64,000 nt of DNA from Macrothele yani (GCA_039090855.1 CM077023.1:79955127-80019126); one strand, 5' to 3'; counted from the first letter of the stretch, positions 24,370 to 36,403 are shown. The notes: generated from the sequence alone by a model not told the origin. A program made the numbers and translations.

Positions 24370-27300
24370 GTAACCAAAATTTGCATAAGAGAAAGCAAAC
24401 GAAAAAAGGATGGTTAAATAGGCAGTATTCGTCAGAAGGGTCTTTACGGCGAACGCATACAGAAACTGTTGAAACCTTCCGCGTTAAAGAGCTAACACTA
24501 AGGAGTAGGCTATATCGTTGATGGTAAGAAATTACCTTCACGTAAGTAAGAAGCCTCTGAACTTTGCAATGAAGTGTTTAGGATTTAGTGACCTTAAAAA
24601 GGCCCAGAATAGGTCGCCTAAGATATTTTGCATGTTCATACCAATTCTGAGAACATCACTGCCCCTCTATGGCTTGCTTAAAATAGTAAGACTTTGCTTA
24701 CTGGAAACTACAACTTGAATTTAGTTTGCCCATCAAATTTCCTATTGATCTCCATCTCAAATAATCACCCAGCCAATATTTTGTGGCACCTCCATAATGG
24801 CGATTGTCTGAGACTCAACGTACAGCTCGAATACCAACTACAAAAAAGAAAATAGTGAATTTTTTTATATGAATTCTTTTTGTGGGCCTGCCTCACACGG
24901 TTTTACCAAATTACCATTTTTCCTGGAAGCATCAGAAATCTCGTGTGTTTTTCATCATTGGTATAAATTTTGCACAAATGTATTAATTATTTCTGTTATT
25001 ATCCATGTTTAGGCGTTTGATATTTCACATCTTGGCCTCAAATATTTTGAATGACATATTTTAATATATCTATTTGCAATGCTTAGTAAGATATGTTTGA
25101 TTCTGCTCTGGAGATTGAGGAAGACGCGTGCATGCTTCTTTTACAGTTTAAATTTAAGGAATAATTTAACGCAAAACTTATCAAGTCAGAAAGCAATTAG
25201 ATACTAATGACACTTTAGTTTCCTTCAAGTTTAGGCAAGGTTTAGGAATATTAGCATACCATGGAAAGTAGAAAAAGGTAATTTAGTGATGAACGTACGG
25301 CACTGTTTCTCATATTTCACTGAACAAAAGACGAACGCAACTTCCAGCGAAAAAAAGATATAATTTTTAAATTGTCTTGGGCCACTTAAGAAACAGAACG
25401 TAAAAGCATCGCATATAGGGAAAAGGCTATTCTTTAAAAGTTTGGTAACTAAATACGCATGCTGTTGGGAAGGAAAATGAGCAATTTTACGACATTCTTG
25501 CTGGATAACTTTTAATATCTTTTTCTTCCCGAGGGACTAGATTTATTTTAAAGTGCTCACTAAGAAATACAAGAATATTCATATTCAATTGAGAAAACTC
25601 GAAGCTGACGAAGATAATAAACATAAGGAGAGGGAGGATACACAATTTCAATGTAAAGGGAAAATAGCGGGATAAAGAGAGAAACTGCGGTCCCAGGAGC
25701 ATAATTACATTTAATGAGAGTTTTCCCCGCACAAAACGCATTTTTAATTGCAATATTATTCAAACGATCATTTAAAATTCAGCAATGGCGTACGCTCAAT
25801 GCGATTTCTTTAGAAATACGATATTTTTAATTGCAAATGATTTATTTTGTTTTCATCGCATCCTACTCAGAGGACTTACTCAATTAATTTCCATTCCGTG
25901 GAAGACATCAAGCCATTACTGAGAGCCTGTCATTTACTGGCGGTGAGAAAAATAAATCTTCAGTATGGAGAGTTAAATGAAATAATAATGGTCGAAAAAT
26001 CAGCAAGAAATGTTTCAACGAGGTTATGATTCTCTCAAGTGGGCTGAAATTTCTGTTAACTAATATTTCATTATTTCGAACTCTAAATTCTTTTTAAGGG
26101 ATAGTTTGATTAATAAAAAAACTATCTTTTTACAAGAATTTGGAGGGCAATGTGATTAAAAAAACAAACAAAAAACAATGTTTCGATTGTGCGTAATGCA
26201 TTGTGTACTACTGTAGGGAACGTTTTCTTTTCATAAAGTGAAACTACAAGTGTAATTTCACTTTATGAAAAGTGTGTGTATGTTGTTCATGTGCCCTTTC
26301 AAACAGCTAGGAATCTGATATCTTGTGCATTCTGATAGACTTTTGTCATCAGTTCCTGTAGATAAAAACAAAATGCTCATAGACATCAGAGAAATGCGGT
26401 TTTCTAAAGGAAAGTAAGCAACTGATGTATGATATGAAGGTTTTAAGGCTCAGTATTCTACTGAAATATTGCATACGTTAGACAGCTTGAAAATGCACAT
26501 ATGCATATAATTTGCTTACCGATTTTTGTTTATGCATTAGTAATATTTTAGAAAAAGTACTGAGATGAGATTTAACGTGAAATTTATCGAAATATCCATT
26601 GGTTTAGTCCAGAGAGAACACTTAAGAAAAGCTGCTACCAAGACAGGAACAACGAACAGGAATGTGCACATTAACCAAAAGTATTTGCTCAGGTATGTTA
26701 GCATAGTGTACAAATCTGTTAGAAAGAAGGCAGTTGTATTATAAAGTTCTGAGTTTTGTAGCCATGCGAACGAATCCTTAGTTAGACTCTAAAGAATTAC
26801 AAAAATAATGATCCTACAGATTAAAATGGAAAGATATACACAGTTGAAGATAATTGAAGAGAGAAATAATGCAGCACAAATGAAAGTGTAATGAGCGTCA
26901 GAAAAAATGATTGAGTAGAGGAAGCTTAGCGACTAATCCTGATATACAGGCATTTAATGGCAGACGAAGCCGAGAAACTGTGTTGAAGAATGCGAGAGTT
27001 AACTATGATATTGAAAGTAAAAAGAAATCGAAAGATTAAATCTGACGAAAGGGAGAAGTACCCAGTTAATGGAATTAAGGATGAGCATCCCAGTTTAAAA
27101 TGTAATAATTTCTTGCAAGATGGGATAATGGGAATGATCACCAAGTTTCTTCACTTGACAATTATTATTTCAAAAACGTAAACTCCTGAAGATGAAAATG
27201 AGTTTCCGTTAATGATTCCGAAACGCAGCGTCAACAAGCAAACATTTTCGAAAACTCCATTAAAATTGATTATGGTATGGCACTTAATTAAACCATCTTC

Positions 27301-27825
27301 ATAACTAAAGAAAAAGTAAATCACACGAAGAAAAAAACAGTCTTCAGTTTTTAGTTTTGACAATAATCTCTGAAACAATCGCTTCTTTTGCTCGTAAGTT
27401 CAAAGGAAAATAGCAAAATTCCAAAGAAATCTAAGTATACTTATATGGGAAAAAATAAATACATCAAAATCGTTGTACAAAAAAGATTTCAAGTCATTTG
27501 TTCATGAGTTTCCGAACATTTTGCTGTGTTGTTGAAGGTGTTGTACATAGCAAGGAGATGGAAACTCCAGTTGCATAATCAAATCAAAACGATTCTTAAA
27601 ATATGTTGACAATATGATCTGATATCAAATTATTCAGCCGCTCTACTGCTGTAGTTCACCGAAAACTTCAATTGCGGGTGACTTGGAACTAAAAATGAAT
27701 GCATATTGAACAAAACAGTACTTAATTCCCAAGGTATATCAATTGGTATGTATACTGCGTGCTGCTGTAGTTCGAATAACTTAATGAATATAAAATTTTA
27801 TATAGAAAAACTCATTTCCATTTCT
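24370..27825. other. Intergenic, no gene seen
   Basis: AT-rich sequence without recognisable genes. It contains one perfect hairpin at 26227-26272, listed separately. Confidence 0.55.
26227..26272. repeat. Perfect 17-bp hairpin
   Basis: CTTTTCATAAAGTGAAA (26227-26243) is exactly complementary to TTTCACTTTATGAAAAG (26256-26272) across a 12-base loop. Confidence 0.9.
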
Positions 27826-27831
27826 TCCTAT

Positions 27832-28113
27832 CACTGTTAAAACTTTTGTGGTAGGTTGCACCAAAAAGTGGTACTACACTAGCTGCTCTACTTTCTGAAA
27901 AAAGATGCACCATTGCGTAGTACAAACAAAACCAACAACATGCTGCAACCTTTCCCCACGTTATGGTACAAGGTTGCACTACATTTTGGTGCAAGGTTGC
28001 ACAATGTTGTTGATTTCGTTTACACCACACAATGGTGTATCTTTTCTCAGAAAGTAGAAAAGCTAATGAAGTACCACTTTTTGCTGCAACCTAACACAAA
28101 AGTTTTAGCAGTG
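27832..28113. mobile_element. Foldback / MITE-like inverted repeat element
   Basis: Two imperfect arms of about 120 bases (27832-27952 and about 27993-28113) are reverse complements around a short GC-richer middle. Outer ends are CACTGTTAAAACTTTTGTG and CACAAAAGTTTTAGCAGTG. Matching inner blocks include CTACTTTCTGAAAAAAGATG against TCTTTTCTCAGAAAGTAGAA. The motif AGGTTGCAC is repeated several times inside. There is no coding capacity. It is probably a non-autonomous DNA transposon. The family is unrelated by eye to the foldback at 8.4 kb. Confidence 0.75.
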
Positions 28114-28260
28114 CATTTCCGATGACTTCATGGCATGTACAAAAATCAGCAAGCTCCGTTTCAAACGTTATCGATGTAGCTCGAATGGACATCTTTCACT
28201 GTTGCTGGAAACAGAAACAGTACTACTCTAAGGTTTCGTAGCATCTTCTTCAACTTAGCA

Positions 28261-28503
28261 TCTAGGTGGCGCAGTGGTGTAAGCGATGGCTTCTGATCAT
28301 TCGTCCGAGATGGGTCCGGGTTCGGTACCCCGTGAGGCATGGATATTGTGTTTGTTTTACGGTACTGGCTCTTTTCCTTCCCTGGAACCAGTGCCCTAAA
28401 TTAGGGATGGGCGACTTCTTATAGCGCACCGCATTGCTCACGGTGGTCGTTAAACCCACAAACAGAAGAACCCAAAACAAAAACAACAACAACAACAACA
28501 AAA
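28261..28503 (+). repeat. tRNA-headed SINE with (CAA)n tail
   Basis: Head TAGGTGGCGCAGTGGTGTAAG lacks the first bases of the family consensus. The B box is degraded (GGGTTCGGTACCCC). Body blocks CCCTAAATTAGGGATGGG and GCTCACGGTGGTCGTTAAAC are clear. The tail is A-rich and ends in a run of AAC triplets. Confidence 0.9.
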
Positions 28504-31020
28504 GGAACTTAAGATGCTCTACCTAAAGTACTTAAATTTAGTGCTAGATATTTGTCAGATTTACGAGAATTTTGTATATACTGTATATGTGATCGAGAAC
28601 GGAGTTAGTGTTTTTTATCTTCCATGTTGAAACTTCACTAAGTACTTAAAATAATTCTAATGCATAAGACACGTTTTGTCTAAGTCTCCACCGACATAAA
28701 ATGAGAGTTAATCATTTGTTATTTTACTTTGTTTTTTTTTTACTATGAGCAGTCGTCTCATAGATTTGTAGAGTAGTTACTGAACATTGGAATAAACTCA
28801 TATGATATTCCTCTCTCCGTTTCTTTAGTCGAGTTGAAGTCTGTAAGCAATTGGGTTTCAATGAAAATTTATGAGAAAAAAGTTAGATTTCAAAGACCTT
28901 GCGCTTTATAATTACATGCATCTGGCTCTTCTGCTTTCAACATACGCTGTAACTACACCTTCAATAAATAAAGTAGTTTTACTTTGACAGCAAGGAAATC
29001 CTTGAGCAACTTGCTCGTGAAGCGCCGAAGTATTAATAGTTTAAACAAATGCAGTTGTCAATACATTTCGCTTAAGTATACTGGAAGCATATCAATAGAT
29101 TTCAACAAAACTCCTATTTCCTTCCTTGTCAGTAATACCGTGTTAACAGTGGTTGTATAATACATTGGTTAAGGTTTATTAGCCATTGAGAACATTAAGT
29201 TTAAAAAAGAAGCGCAAAAGTAAAAAAAAAAAAAGTTGACTGGAGTGAAAGCAAAACTTGAAACAGAATACGAGAAATGAAACGACAACTTTGATGTCAG
29301 ACAAGCTTTTCTTTCGGTAAGGACGGAAATCGACAATGAAAGTTTTGGTTTTGTTGTTATGACGTAATATAAAGCTCTTTCTCAATTGTCGTGTGTGCAG
29401 TAACCAAGAATAAATGATCACATTAGCGATCATATCCAGCACACAAGAGACCAATGAAAGAGCTGTTCACGATGGACAGCATTAGTCGATGGCTTTGTGG
29501 AATGTATTTTGGTCTCCGAAATTGCAGTATTAAACAAATATCGTACAACGTCGTCATCACAAGTTTGATTGCAGTGTCACGAAACGCATATGATGAATTA
29601 GGAAATGTCACAAACCCGAACTGCAGGGACGCTTGTTGCTGAAGTGACTGTTCTGCTGAATCAATCACAATTCTTTTTTTGTTTTCGCGTTTTGTGATGA
29701 AAAAAAAAAAGAATAAGAACGTAGCTCAGAAAATATGTTAGCAAATAATATTTCTTTCTGACGTTTCTTTATGTTCTTTATTTTGTTTTCACCTTTCGTG
29801 ACGCATCAAACAGCCCATTCTTTTTCACGTTGCGGCAAGTCTTTTAAACATGCGTCAACCGCAATCAAAATTTCAGTTCATAAACTTTCACATACTTCGA
29901 ACGGAAATAAATATACATACTCTGTTAAATTGAAATTACTTTGATAATTTAGATGAAGTGGCCAATTGGCATTCTAGGTAGCTCCAACAGATTCTGACAT
30001 TGTTAGAAAATCTTATTTTTCTTAATCATGGTTTGCGTGACGAATGCTTCAACTGAAGGGTGAAGTAAGTTTGTTATACAATGATAAGGAAAATGTGATT
30101 TTGGGAAAACGTTCAACAATGAAACAAAAAACAAAAACACACACACATTTTTAGTGTTTTTGTATTTGACAATACAAGAATAACCTTATATCGATTCAGC
30201 CAAATGCCAAATTTCAAGCGAGGATGTCAGCGCTTATCTAATTCTTTGCTAAAATCGATTTTGAAGATGAAAATTGTTGAAAACTAAACCTTCGTATTTG
30301 CAGTTGCAAAATTTTTCTGTAGCGTTAAAAGTTTCGAATCGCAAAAAAGAAAACTCATTCAAAATCACAATGGAGGAGAATGTACAGAATAAGCTCCAAC
30401 AGTTTCTTCATTTCACTAAATTGTCCGCTATTAATGTTTAGCTACTACACGGCGTTTTCTTATATACGTACATTCCCTAGTCTGGTTGAAAAAATAACAA
30501 ACATATGCCGTAAGAGATGTAAGCAACTTATTTCATAAACAAAGAAAAGGGACTAGGTATCCTTCTTGACGGGTTACGCGCAGCTGTGAGCGAAACTTTC
30601 CCATGGTTACATTCAAAGCCCATGTACAATGACATTACTTTTCCGCGGAGCTAAAAAAACAAGTAAATCGATAAAACAGAAAATCTGAGTCATAAGGCGA
30701 GTGTTTAAAGGAAATAAATTATTGATGCTAAAAGAAATAACAATGAACAATTTGGTCGCTTTTAATGGGAGAAGCCTAGAAATACAAATTTGAACGTAAT
30801 GAACCATCGTTATTGTAGTTTAAATAAATATGTAGCAATGTAATTTTTTTTTTTTTTTTTTTTGCGGGCTCCACACACAAAAATTTAAGGACAATTAATA
30901 TCAAAATTTCAACAAGATAAAATAAAGCGCTGTTTGGCTACAAAACAGGAAACAGTTCGTCAAGTACCCGCTGAAATATTTAACCGACAAATTGAAATAT
31001 GAGTTTAAGCAGCATTGCCA
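28504..31020. other. Intergenic, no gene seen
   Basis: No gene recognised. A homopolymer T run lies at about 30843-30863. Confidence 0.55.
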
Positions 31021-31171
31021 AATACACAGTCGACTCACATTATTGTGACTACCTCCTACTTTTGCCGTCAACAGCGCCTAGCCAATGAATGAAGGCACGC
31101 GTCGTCAGCTGGCTTGGAGGGTATATAAGGTGGGCTGTAGGCATTCTGACAACATATCACTCGTCGTTGTC

Positions 31172-32194
31172 ATGGATCAAGGGAGCGATTTATCAGATTT
31201 GCAAAAAGGGATGATTATCGGCTTTCGGGCCAAGGGTGGAAATATTTCTCAAACAACGCAGTTTGTGAACTGTTCGCGTACTGCTGTGGTTAAAGTGTAT
31301 TGTGATTGGAGAAATGGCACCATTGCGAATAAGCGACGCAAAAACTACGGAGCACCACGTTCCATTGATGCGAGAGGTGGACGTCGGCTTCGAAGGCGGG
31401 TGAGGGCAGATCGACACGCTACAGTGGAGCAACTCACTGGCCGAATGAACCAGGGGGCTACTGCAAGTGTGTCTAAAACTGTTGTTTTAGACACACTTGC
31501 TGCTTATGGGGTTCCGATGCAGACGGATGGTCACTGTACCTATGCTAACGAAGGTGCATTGGCAGAAAAGGCTTACATTTGCACGGCAGTATCGGAATTG
31601 GACCTCCGCTGATTGGCAAAGAATTGCCTGCTCCGGTGAGTTACGTTTTCTGCTTCATCGAACTGATGGACGTTGGCGTATAAAGCGAGAAACAACGGAG
31701 AACAAACCCTCTTCAACCATTGCTGGAAGAACACAAGCTGGTGTTGGCAGCGTTACGGTCTGAGGAATGTTTTCGTGGAATTCCCTGTGTCCATTTATAC
31801 CTTCGGAAGGCACCATGGACCGAATTCGTTATGAATCCATCCTTGCAGACCACGTACACCCATACATGCTGATAGTCTTCCCTGGGACGGATGGGATCTT
31901 CCAGCACGACAATGCGACGTCTCACACAGCTAGAAACGCCCGAGAGTGGTTGGAAGAGCACGATGAAGACTTCAAAGTACTTCCCTGGCCCCCTAATTCC
32001 CCATACTTAAATCCAATTGAGCATCTGTGGGACCACCTCGATCGTTTTGTTCGCTCTATGGATCCTCCAGCAGCTGTCAGATGCACTGTAGTCAACATGG
32101 CTCCACATACCTATCCTTCCAGTGCCTTACTGAATCCCTCCCAGCCCGTCTAGCTGCTGTCCGCGCTGCACACGGCGGTCAATCTGGATATTAG
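31172..32194 (+). pseudogene. Tc1-like transposase, inactivated
   Basis: The probable start is MDQGSDLSDLQKG at 31172. The first part is an N-terminal helix-turn-helix region (FRAKGGNISQTTQFVNCSRT) ending in a basic GRRLRRRVRADR segment. A +1 frame change occurs near 31508. The second frame keeps NWTSADWQRI, but SGELRF stands where SDESRF is expected, so the first catalytic Asp is Gly (codon 31635-31637). A stop at 31761-31763 replaces the Trp before GMFSW. The C-terminal frame keeps the second Asp (FQHDN, 31908-31910) and the Glu (IEHLWD, 32019-32021) with 36 residues between, a DD36E-type spacing rather than the common 34. A further frame change near 32105 leads to a terminal GGQSGY. It cannot be active. 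Confidence 0.9.
31463..31500. repeat. Perfect hairpin inside transposase relic
   Basis: GCAAGTGTGTCTAAAAC (31463-31479) is exactly complementary to GTTTTAGACACACTTGC (31484-31500) across a 4-base loop TGTT. It replaces a coding stretch where the family usually reads STRTVRRTL-like residues. Confidence 0.9.
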
Positions 32195-32239
32195 CTGGTG
32201 GTCACATTATTGTGACCAGCTAATATCCGTGTATTTCGA

Positions 32240-33020
32240 GACAAGTAAATACGCCGTCTAAATTAAACAAATCTCAGATGGTTGAACTCAAAACATTTCT
32301 CACAGAATATAACTTTTCATGATCTACAACTTCTCGGTTTTAGTCAAAAACAAAAACACTTTTCTGCGATTTTTGGACAAAAAAAAAAAAAATATTTTTT
32401 CTGTATTTAAAAGGCAAAAGCATTATCGAAGTAATTGTGTATGTGTGTCTTGATCCCCTTAAAACGAATCTTTACTAAAATTGCATATTCGGTTTTAAAA
32501 AATGATCAAATTATGCTTGACACTTTACTTTGGATGTGCATGCAACTAAAATTTTAAGAAGTCTAATTTTAGCTATCTGGTTAACGTATACTTTAATTTT
32601 TGTCTGTTTTGTTCATACTTAACGAAAGCCCTATTTACTTGAAACATAGCAGTGTCATAAATCGGAACTGCTTCGAACAAAAACCTAACATGAAGTCAGA
32701 TAGAACTGAGAACTCTGAAGTAAACTCCTCTTGCTTTGGAAGGTCTAAAAGGCTATGAATTAGTTTCTTTTTAAGTTGTTTCATTTTACTTAACAATTTT
32801 TTTCTTTCATTTGTGCTAAAGAATTTGCAAAAAAATCCGTTGATGAAAATTATGCTGTTGAAAATCAAATCTAACTAGGAATTGTTAAATACATGTGAAA
32901 GTGGCATTTTATGTTGACTGTTTATGAAAATAAAACTCTCCTTTAAGCAAAAAATAAGCGTCGAGTAGTATTTTCCGTGCATTATTTTAATTTAAGCATG
33001 CATTATAAATGGTAAAGTCC
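32240..33020. other. Intergenic, no gene seen
   Basis: AT-rich, with an A run near 32379-32392. No motif recognised. Confidence 0.55.
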
Positions 33021-33027
33021 CATTATC

Positions 33028-33247
33028 TTAGTTTTTTCTTTGATTGGAGATTTGACGACCACCGTGTGCAACTCAATGAGTTATAAGCAGTTGCACGTCC
33101 CAAATTTAGGGCCACTGACTTCACAGAAGGGAGAGAATCAGTGCCGTAAGACAAACGCAACATCCATTCCTCACTGGGATTTGAATCTCGACCCATCTCG
33201 GACGAATGTTCATAAGTCAGCGCTTAGACCACTCCGCCATCGGGGCA
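33028..33247 (-). repeat. tRNA-headed SINE, minus strand
   Basis: Read on the minus strand it has the family head ending at 33247 (CTGCCCCGATGGCGGAGTGG), a B box derived from GATTTGAATC, the CCCTAAATTTGGG-like block, and a short T-rich tail at 33031-33040. It shows several substitutions. Confidence 0.9.
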
Positions 33248-34146
33248 GCACACACGTTACTTTAGAAGGACGACTGAGTATCAAAGTCTCTTGTTTCTGT
33301 ATTATGGACATCGGAAACTTACCACAGAATAATTTCGAGGTCTAAACTTTTCAAGAATGAAAAAATGACGTACTCTGTACTTCGTATAGAAGAATTAATG
33401 ATATAATAGAAAATCCTGGAGGGGAAAAAAAACGCGAATGTATACATTCAGTAGACAAAACATTAGAGATACGGGTGGTGGGAAGTTGACATGGACATCC
33501 CCCGCGCAGAGTGGAGCAAACCCCGACCGAAGGCTGGCGATAAATAGGCGGACAGCAGGGCTCCCCAACAGTGTGGAGCCGCTGGTGGCCTAGTGGTCAA
33601 CGTTCGTGACTGCCACGGAGAAGACCTCACGCAAAGAATATAAAGTTTAGCGTGAAGAACGTCAACTCTCCTGGAGATAACGTAAAACAGGCGACAACAG
33701 CGCCACCACAAGCTAAGAGATTATGTGCTCTGCCGGAAAGCAAACATTCAGCAGCAAAAAACGTTAGGGGGACTATGGCAGTGAAGCTTTTCTTTTATCA
33801 CGATGGTTTCCTTCGATCTGATGACTATCTGCTTAGAATAGTTTTTTTTTTTTTTTTGCTGTTTTCTGATACCCCGCCTGTTCCTTATTTTGGTGAGAAA
33901 AATATGCAATAACATTAATATTACTATTTAAATAAAGTTTTAGCAAATATTATAGTTAGACCTAAGGATCCGTACAAAATGCAGACAATCCCTAATATTT
34001 TGCATTACTAAAAATTTTTCTGAAAAACCGAAGAACAAACAAAAGCCTTAACTAACCCGATTGGCGTAACAAAACTAACATATCCGATTTGCGAAGTGAT
34101 TATGCCACCGGAAAGATAACAATCATATGCTGTGAGTAGGTCGGCT

Positions 34147-34372
34147 GACTGTTCTTTACCAGAATGGAACTCAACAGAAATACGCATGCGCAGTCTGCTG
34201 CTGCCGGCATCAGCTTGTATGTTGGTTTCTGTTCACTGCATCTCATATCCTGGTGGCTAAGGGCTAACTGTTTGCCAGAATTGAAGTAAACAGAAATACG
34301 CATGCTTAGTCTGCTCCGGCATCAGCCTGTATGTTGGTTTCTGTGCACTGCATCTCGTATCTTAGGATATGG
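34147..34372. repeat. Diverged 119-bp tandem duplication
   Basis: Unit one starts at ACTGTTCTTTACCAGAATGG (34148). Unit two starts at ACTGTTTGCCAGAATTGAAG (34267). Both contain AACAGAAATACGCATGC, GGCATCAGC and TATGTTGGTTTCTGT. The copies differ by substitutions and small deletions. Confidence 0.85.
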
Positions 34373-34690
34373 CTGCGCTAGTTACGTCTCGCCGAGCCTT
34401 AACTTCTTCTCAGTTAGATATTCTTTGCCTCGGGTTCGATCCCAGGCAGGTACGAACGTTTGAACCACTAAATATCCGCCATGCGTCGGATGGGCACGTT
34501 AAGCCGTCGGTCCCCGGGTACTGATCCCCCGGTAGTAAATAAGGGCGTCTTCTAGCTTGCTTCCGTGTAACTTTCCTATCGGGCACTGTCGCCCAAATCT
34601 CCTAGCTTCCTATTTCTAAGGGTTGTTTAAGACCTGGGGTCAGACACTCCCTTACTAAAGTCCTCTACATATGATCTGATCTGATCTCTT
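34373..34690 (+). repeat. Second SINE-like family with (TGATC)n tail
   Basis: Contains a pol III B-box-like GGTTCGATCCCAGGCAGG (34434 on), then ATGGGCACGTTAAGCCGTCG and GTCCCCGGGTACTG, a block common in arthropod SINE and LINE 3' regions. It ends in repeated TGATC units near 34671-34686. The A box is not obvious. It shares no body sequence with the main SINE of this window. Confidence 0.55.
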
Positions 34691-34699
34691 CCTGATAGT

Positions 34700-35700
34700 G
34701 TATCGCAGTCCACGAACATGGGCGAATGAGGTGATCTGAGCGACTTTGATCGAGGACGTGTTTTCGGCTCAAGATAGGTAGATCATTCTATCGTCCAATT
34801 CGTAAGAACCCTAGGGTTCCGAAGGGCAATTGTATCAAAAGTGTACGGAAAGTATACCATCGACGGACGTGCCAGTGCCTAGACAGCAAGCGGTGGCTGA
34901 CCACACGCCATTGGTGGCAGGCGTCGACATATTCTATCCAGGCTCGTACATACCGACCGCTTGGCAATGACGGCGCAAATCACATCCAGGTTAAACGTCG
35001 GAGGACCAAGCCGCGTCAGTGAGCGAACAGTACGGCGCACGTTGCATATCCTGTGCTACGGGAGCCGACACCCTACAAGTATGCCACTGTGGTGCCGGGA
35101 ACATCAAAACTGGACCTCTTCAGAGTAGCTTCACATTGTGTAGTCAGATGAATCCCATTGTCAGTTGTACCAAGCTGACGGGGAGGGTACGGCTGCGGCG
35201 TCGAAGGGATGAGACCATGGCCCCGTCGTACCAGGGTGGCTGTGTTCAAGGTGGTGGTGGCTCTGTGTAATGGTCCCTTAGTGTGTCTGGAGAGGTCTTC
35301 AACCGCTGCGAGCTACCAGCTTGTGCCTGCTGGTCACGAACTCGCTGTCATGGTCTTCACAGATCCTGCGGCAGATGACCTGTTTCAGCAGGACAATACG
35401 CTACCCCACCTGGTCGCAACCACCGAGGCATGCCTCGAGAAACACTCACCCAAGTTTGGAAGATTCCAGTGGCCCCAACGGTATCCGGATTTAAACCCTG
35501 TAGAAGCTCTCTTGGAGTAGAACATCAGATCCATGGACACTAGGCCGACGACTCGGGCGGAGTTGTGGACAACGCTGCAACAGGTATGGCTGACATTACC
35601 TGCGGAAACCCTCTGGCATCTAGTGGAGTCGGTGCCTTTGCGTGTAGAAGTTGTTATTCGCTCTAGAGGAGGACCAACATGCTATTAGGTAGGTAACTCT
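34700..35700 (+). pseudogene. Tc1/mariner-superfamily transposase relic
   Basis: Decayed plus-strand transposase. FDRGRVFGS and HSIVQFVRTLGFRRAIVSKV (34750-34850) represent the N-terminal helix-turn-helix region. VSERTVRRTLH lies near 35015-35045, followed by REHQNWTSS and SDESHCQLYQADG (first Asp kept). The frame at 35209-35520 carries FQQDNTLPHLVATTEACLEK (second Asp kept) and ends in PDLNPVEALLE. There are 36 residues between that Asp and the Glu. The C-terminus continues in another frame to RSRGGPTCY near 35685. It has several frame changes and at least one stop. Closely related to the relic at 12.84 kb. No clear terminal inverted repeat was found on the left. CTAATGTTTTGTCCAT near 35699 recurs at the other copy's end as a shared 3' border. 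Confidence 0.85.
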
Positions 35701-35754
35701 AATGTTTTGTCCATACAGATATGTAAATTACGTCCAAGAAACGGTGTTTAGAAC

Positions 35755-36195
35755 TTGGCTGGAATGCATTTGGAAGAAGCAGCACAATTTTCTGATGTGA
35801 TTTACCATCATGTTTTAAAAGAAAAGGGTTGACTCAACATTAATCCTCTCAGCATGGATCAGTGAAATGGATCTTAACTGAAAAAGGTAGAGGCTGCGAA
35901 CTCATAGATCAGGAAAATGACAAGAGTGGATGACATCCCGAACAAAGTGAAGATCCTCAAAAAGCAATGGGCTGGACATGTTGCTAGAAGAACTAACCAC
36001 TGTTGCACAATTGGAATACTAGACTGAACTCCAAGTGACAGAAAATGACTTAAAAGAAGACCACGCGGGACATGGGTGGATGGTAATCGAAGACATATGT
36101 AGAGTTGTGGAAGAGAACTGCTCAATACAAAGAGCTGTGGAAGGGACTTGGGGAGATCTTCATCCAGCAGTAGATTGAGAATGAGTGATGATAAT
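35755..36195 (+). pseudogene. RTE-type LINE 3' end, decayed
   Basis: The start resembles the same LINE as at 4.05 kb (GTTTTAAAAGAAAAGGGTTG). The middle keeps GACAAGAGTGGATGACAT and GCAATGGGCTGGACATGTTG, the coding track of the WAGHVARR motif. The end keeps GTGGAAGGGACTTGGGGAG and CATCCAGCAGTAGATTGAGA, then GTGATGATAATG, a degraded GAT-rich tail. No frame is open across it. Confidence 0.8.
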
Positions 36196-36248
36196 GTAAA
36201 ATACGCGCTTGTTATAAGTGAGTGAGAAAATTGTAGAATTTTATACCG

Positions 36249-36403
36249 CAGAGGTTCTTAAACTGCAGTCAGGGGGTCCGAGAAGCGTAGCTTTACGTTG
36301 ACAATAGCATAAATATTTATTATTTATATATATTTTTCAAGGAGGCGTCAGTAGATGCCAGATTCTTAAAGGAGTCAATGGCTTAGAAAAGGTTAAGAAT
36401 CTG
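36249..36403. mobile_element. hAT-type MITE, probable
   Basis: Left terminus CAGAGGTTCTTAAACTG and right terminus, read outward, CAGATTCTTAACCTTTTC are related inverted ends of the CAGNGGTTCT type used by hAT elements of the Charlie kind. The body is 155 bases with no coding capacity. The flanking 8-base duplication expected for hAT is not evident, so this call is moderate. Confidence 0.5.

Larger units (their letters stand above)
31025..32231 (+). mobile_element. Tc1-like DNA transposon, near full length
   Basis: A TA dinucleotide at 31023-31024 precedes CACAGTCGACTCACATTATT. The other end, read on the opposite strand, is CACGGATATTAGCTGG then TCACAATAATGTGACC, followed outward by TA at 32232-32233. 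Ends are related but have diverged. Just inside the right end is a self-complementary segment (32186-32228) able to form a strong hairpin. A TATA-like GTATATAAGG lies at 31121-31130, about 45 bases upstream of the transposase start, and may be the element's own promoter. The 1.2-kb length is normal for this superfamily. Confidence 0.75.

Noticed and set aside
33585..33640. Further SINE copy from an A-box-like GTGGCCTAGTGGTCAAC
   Set aside because: No B box or family body follows within 100 bp, so support is too weak.
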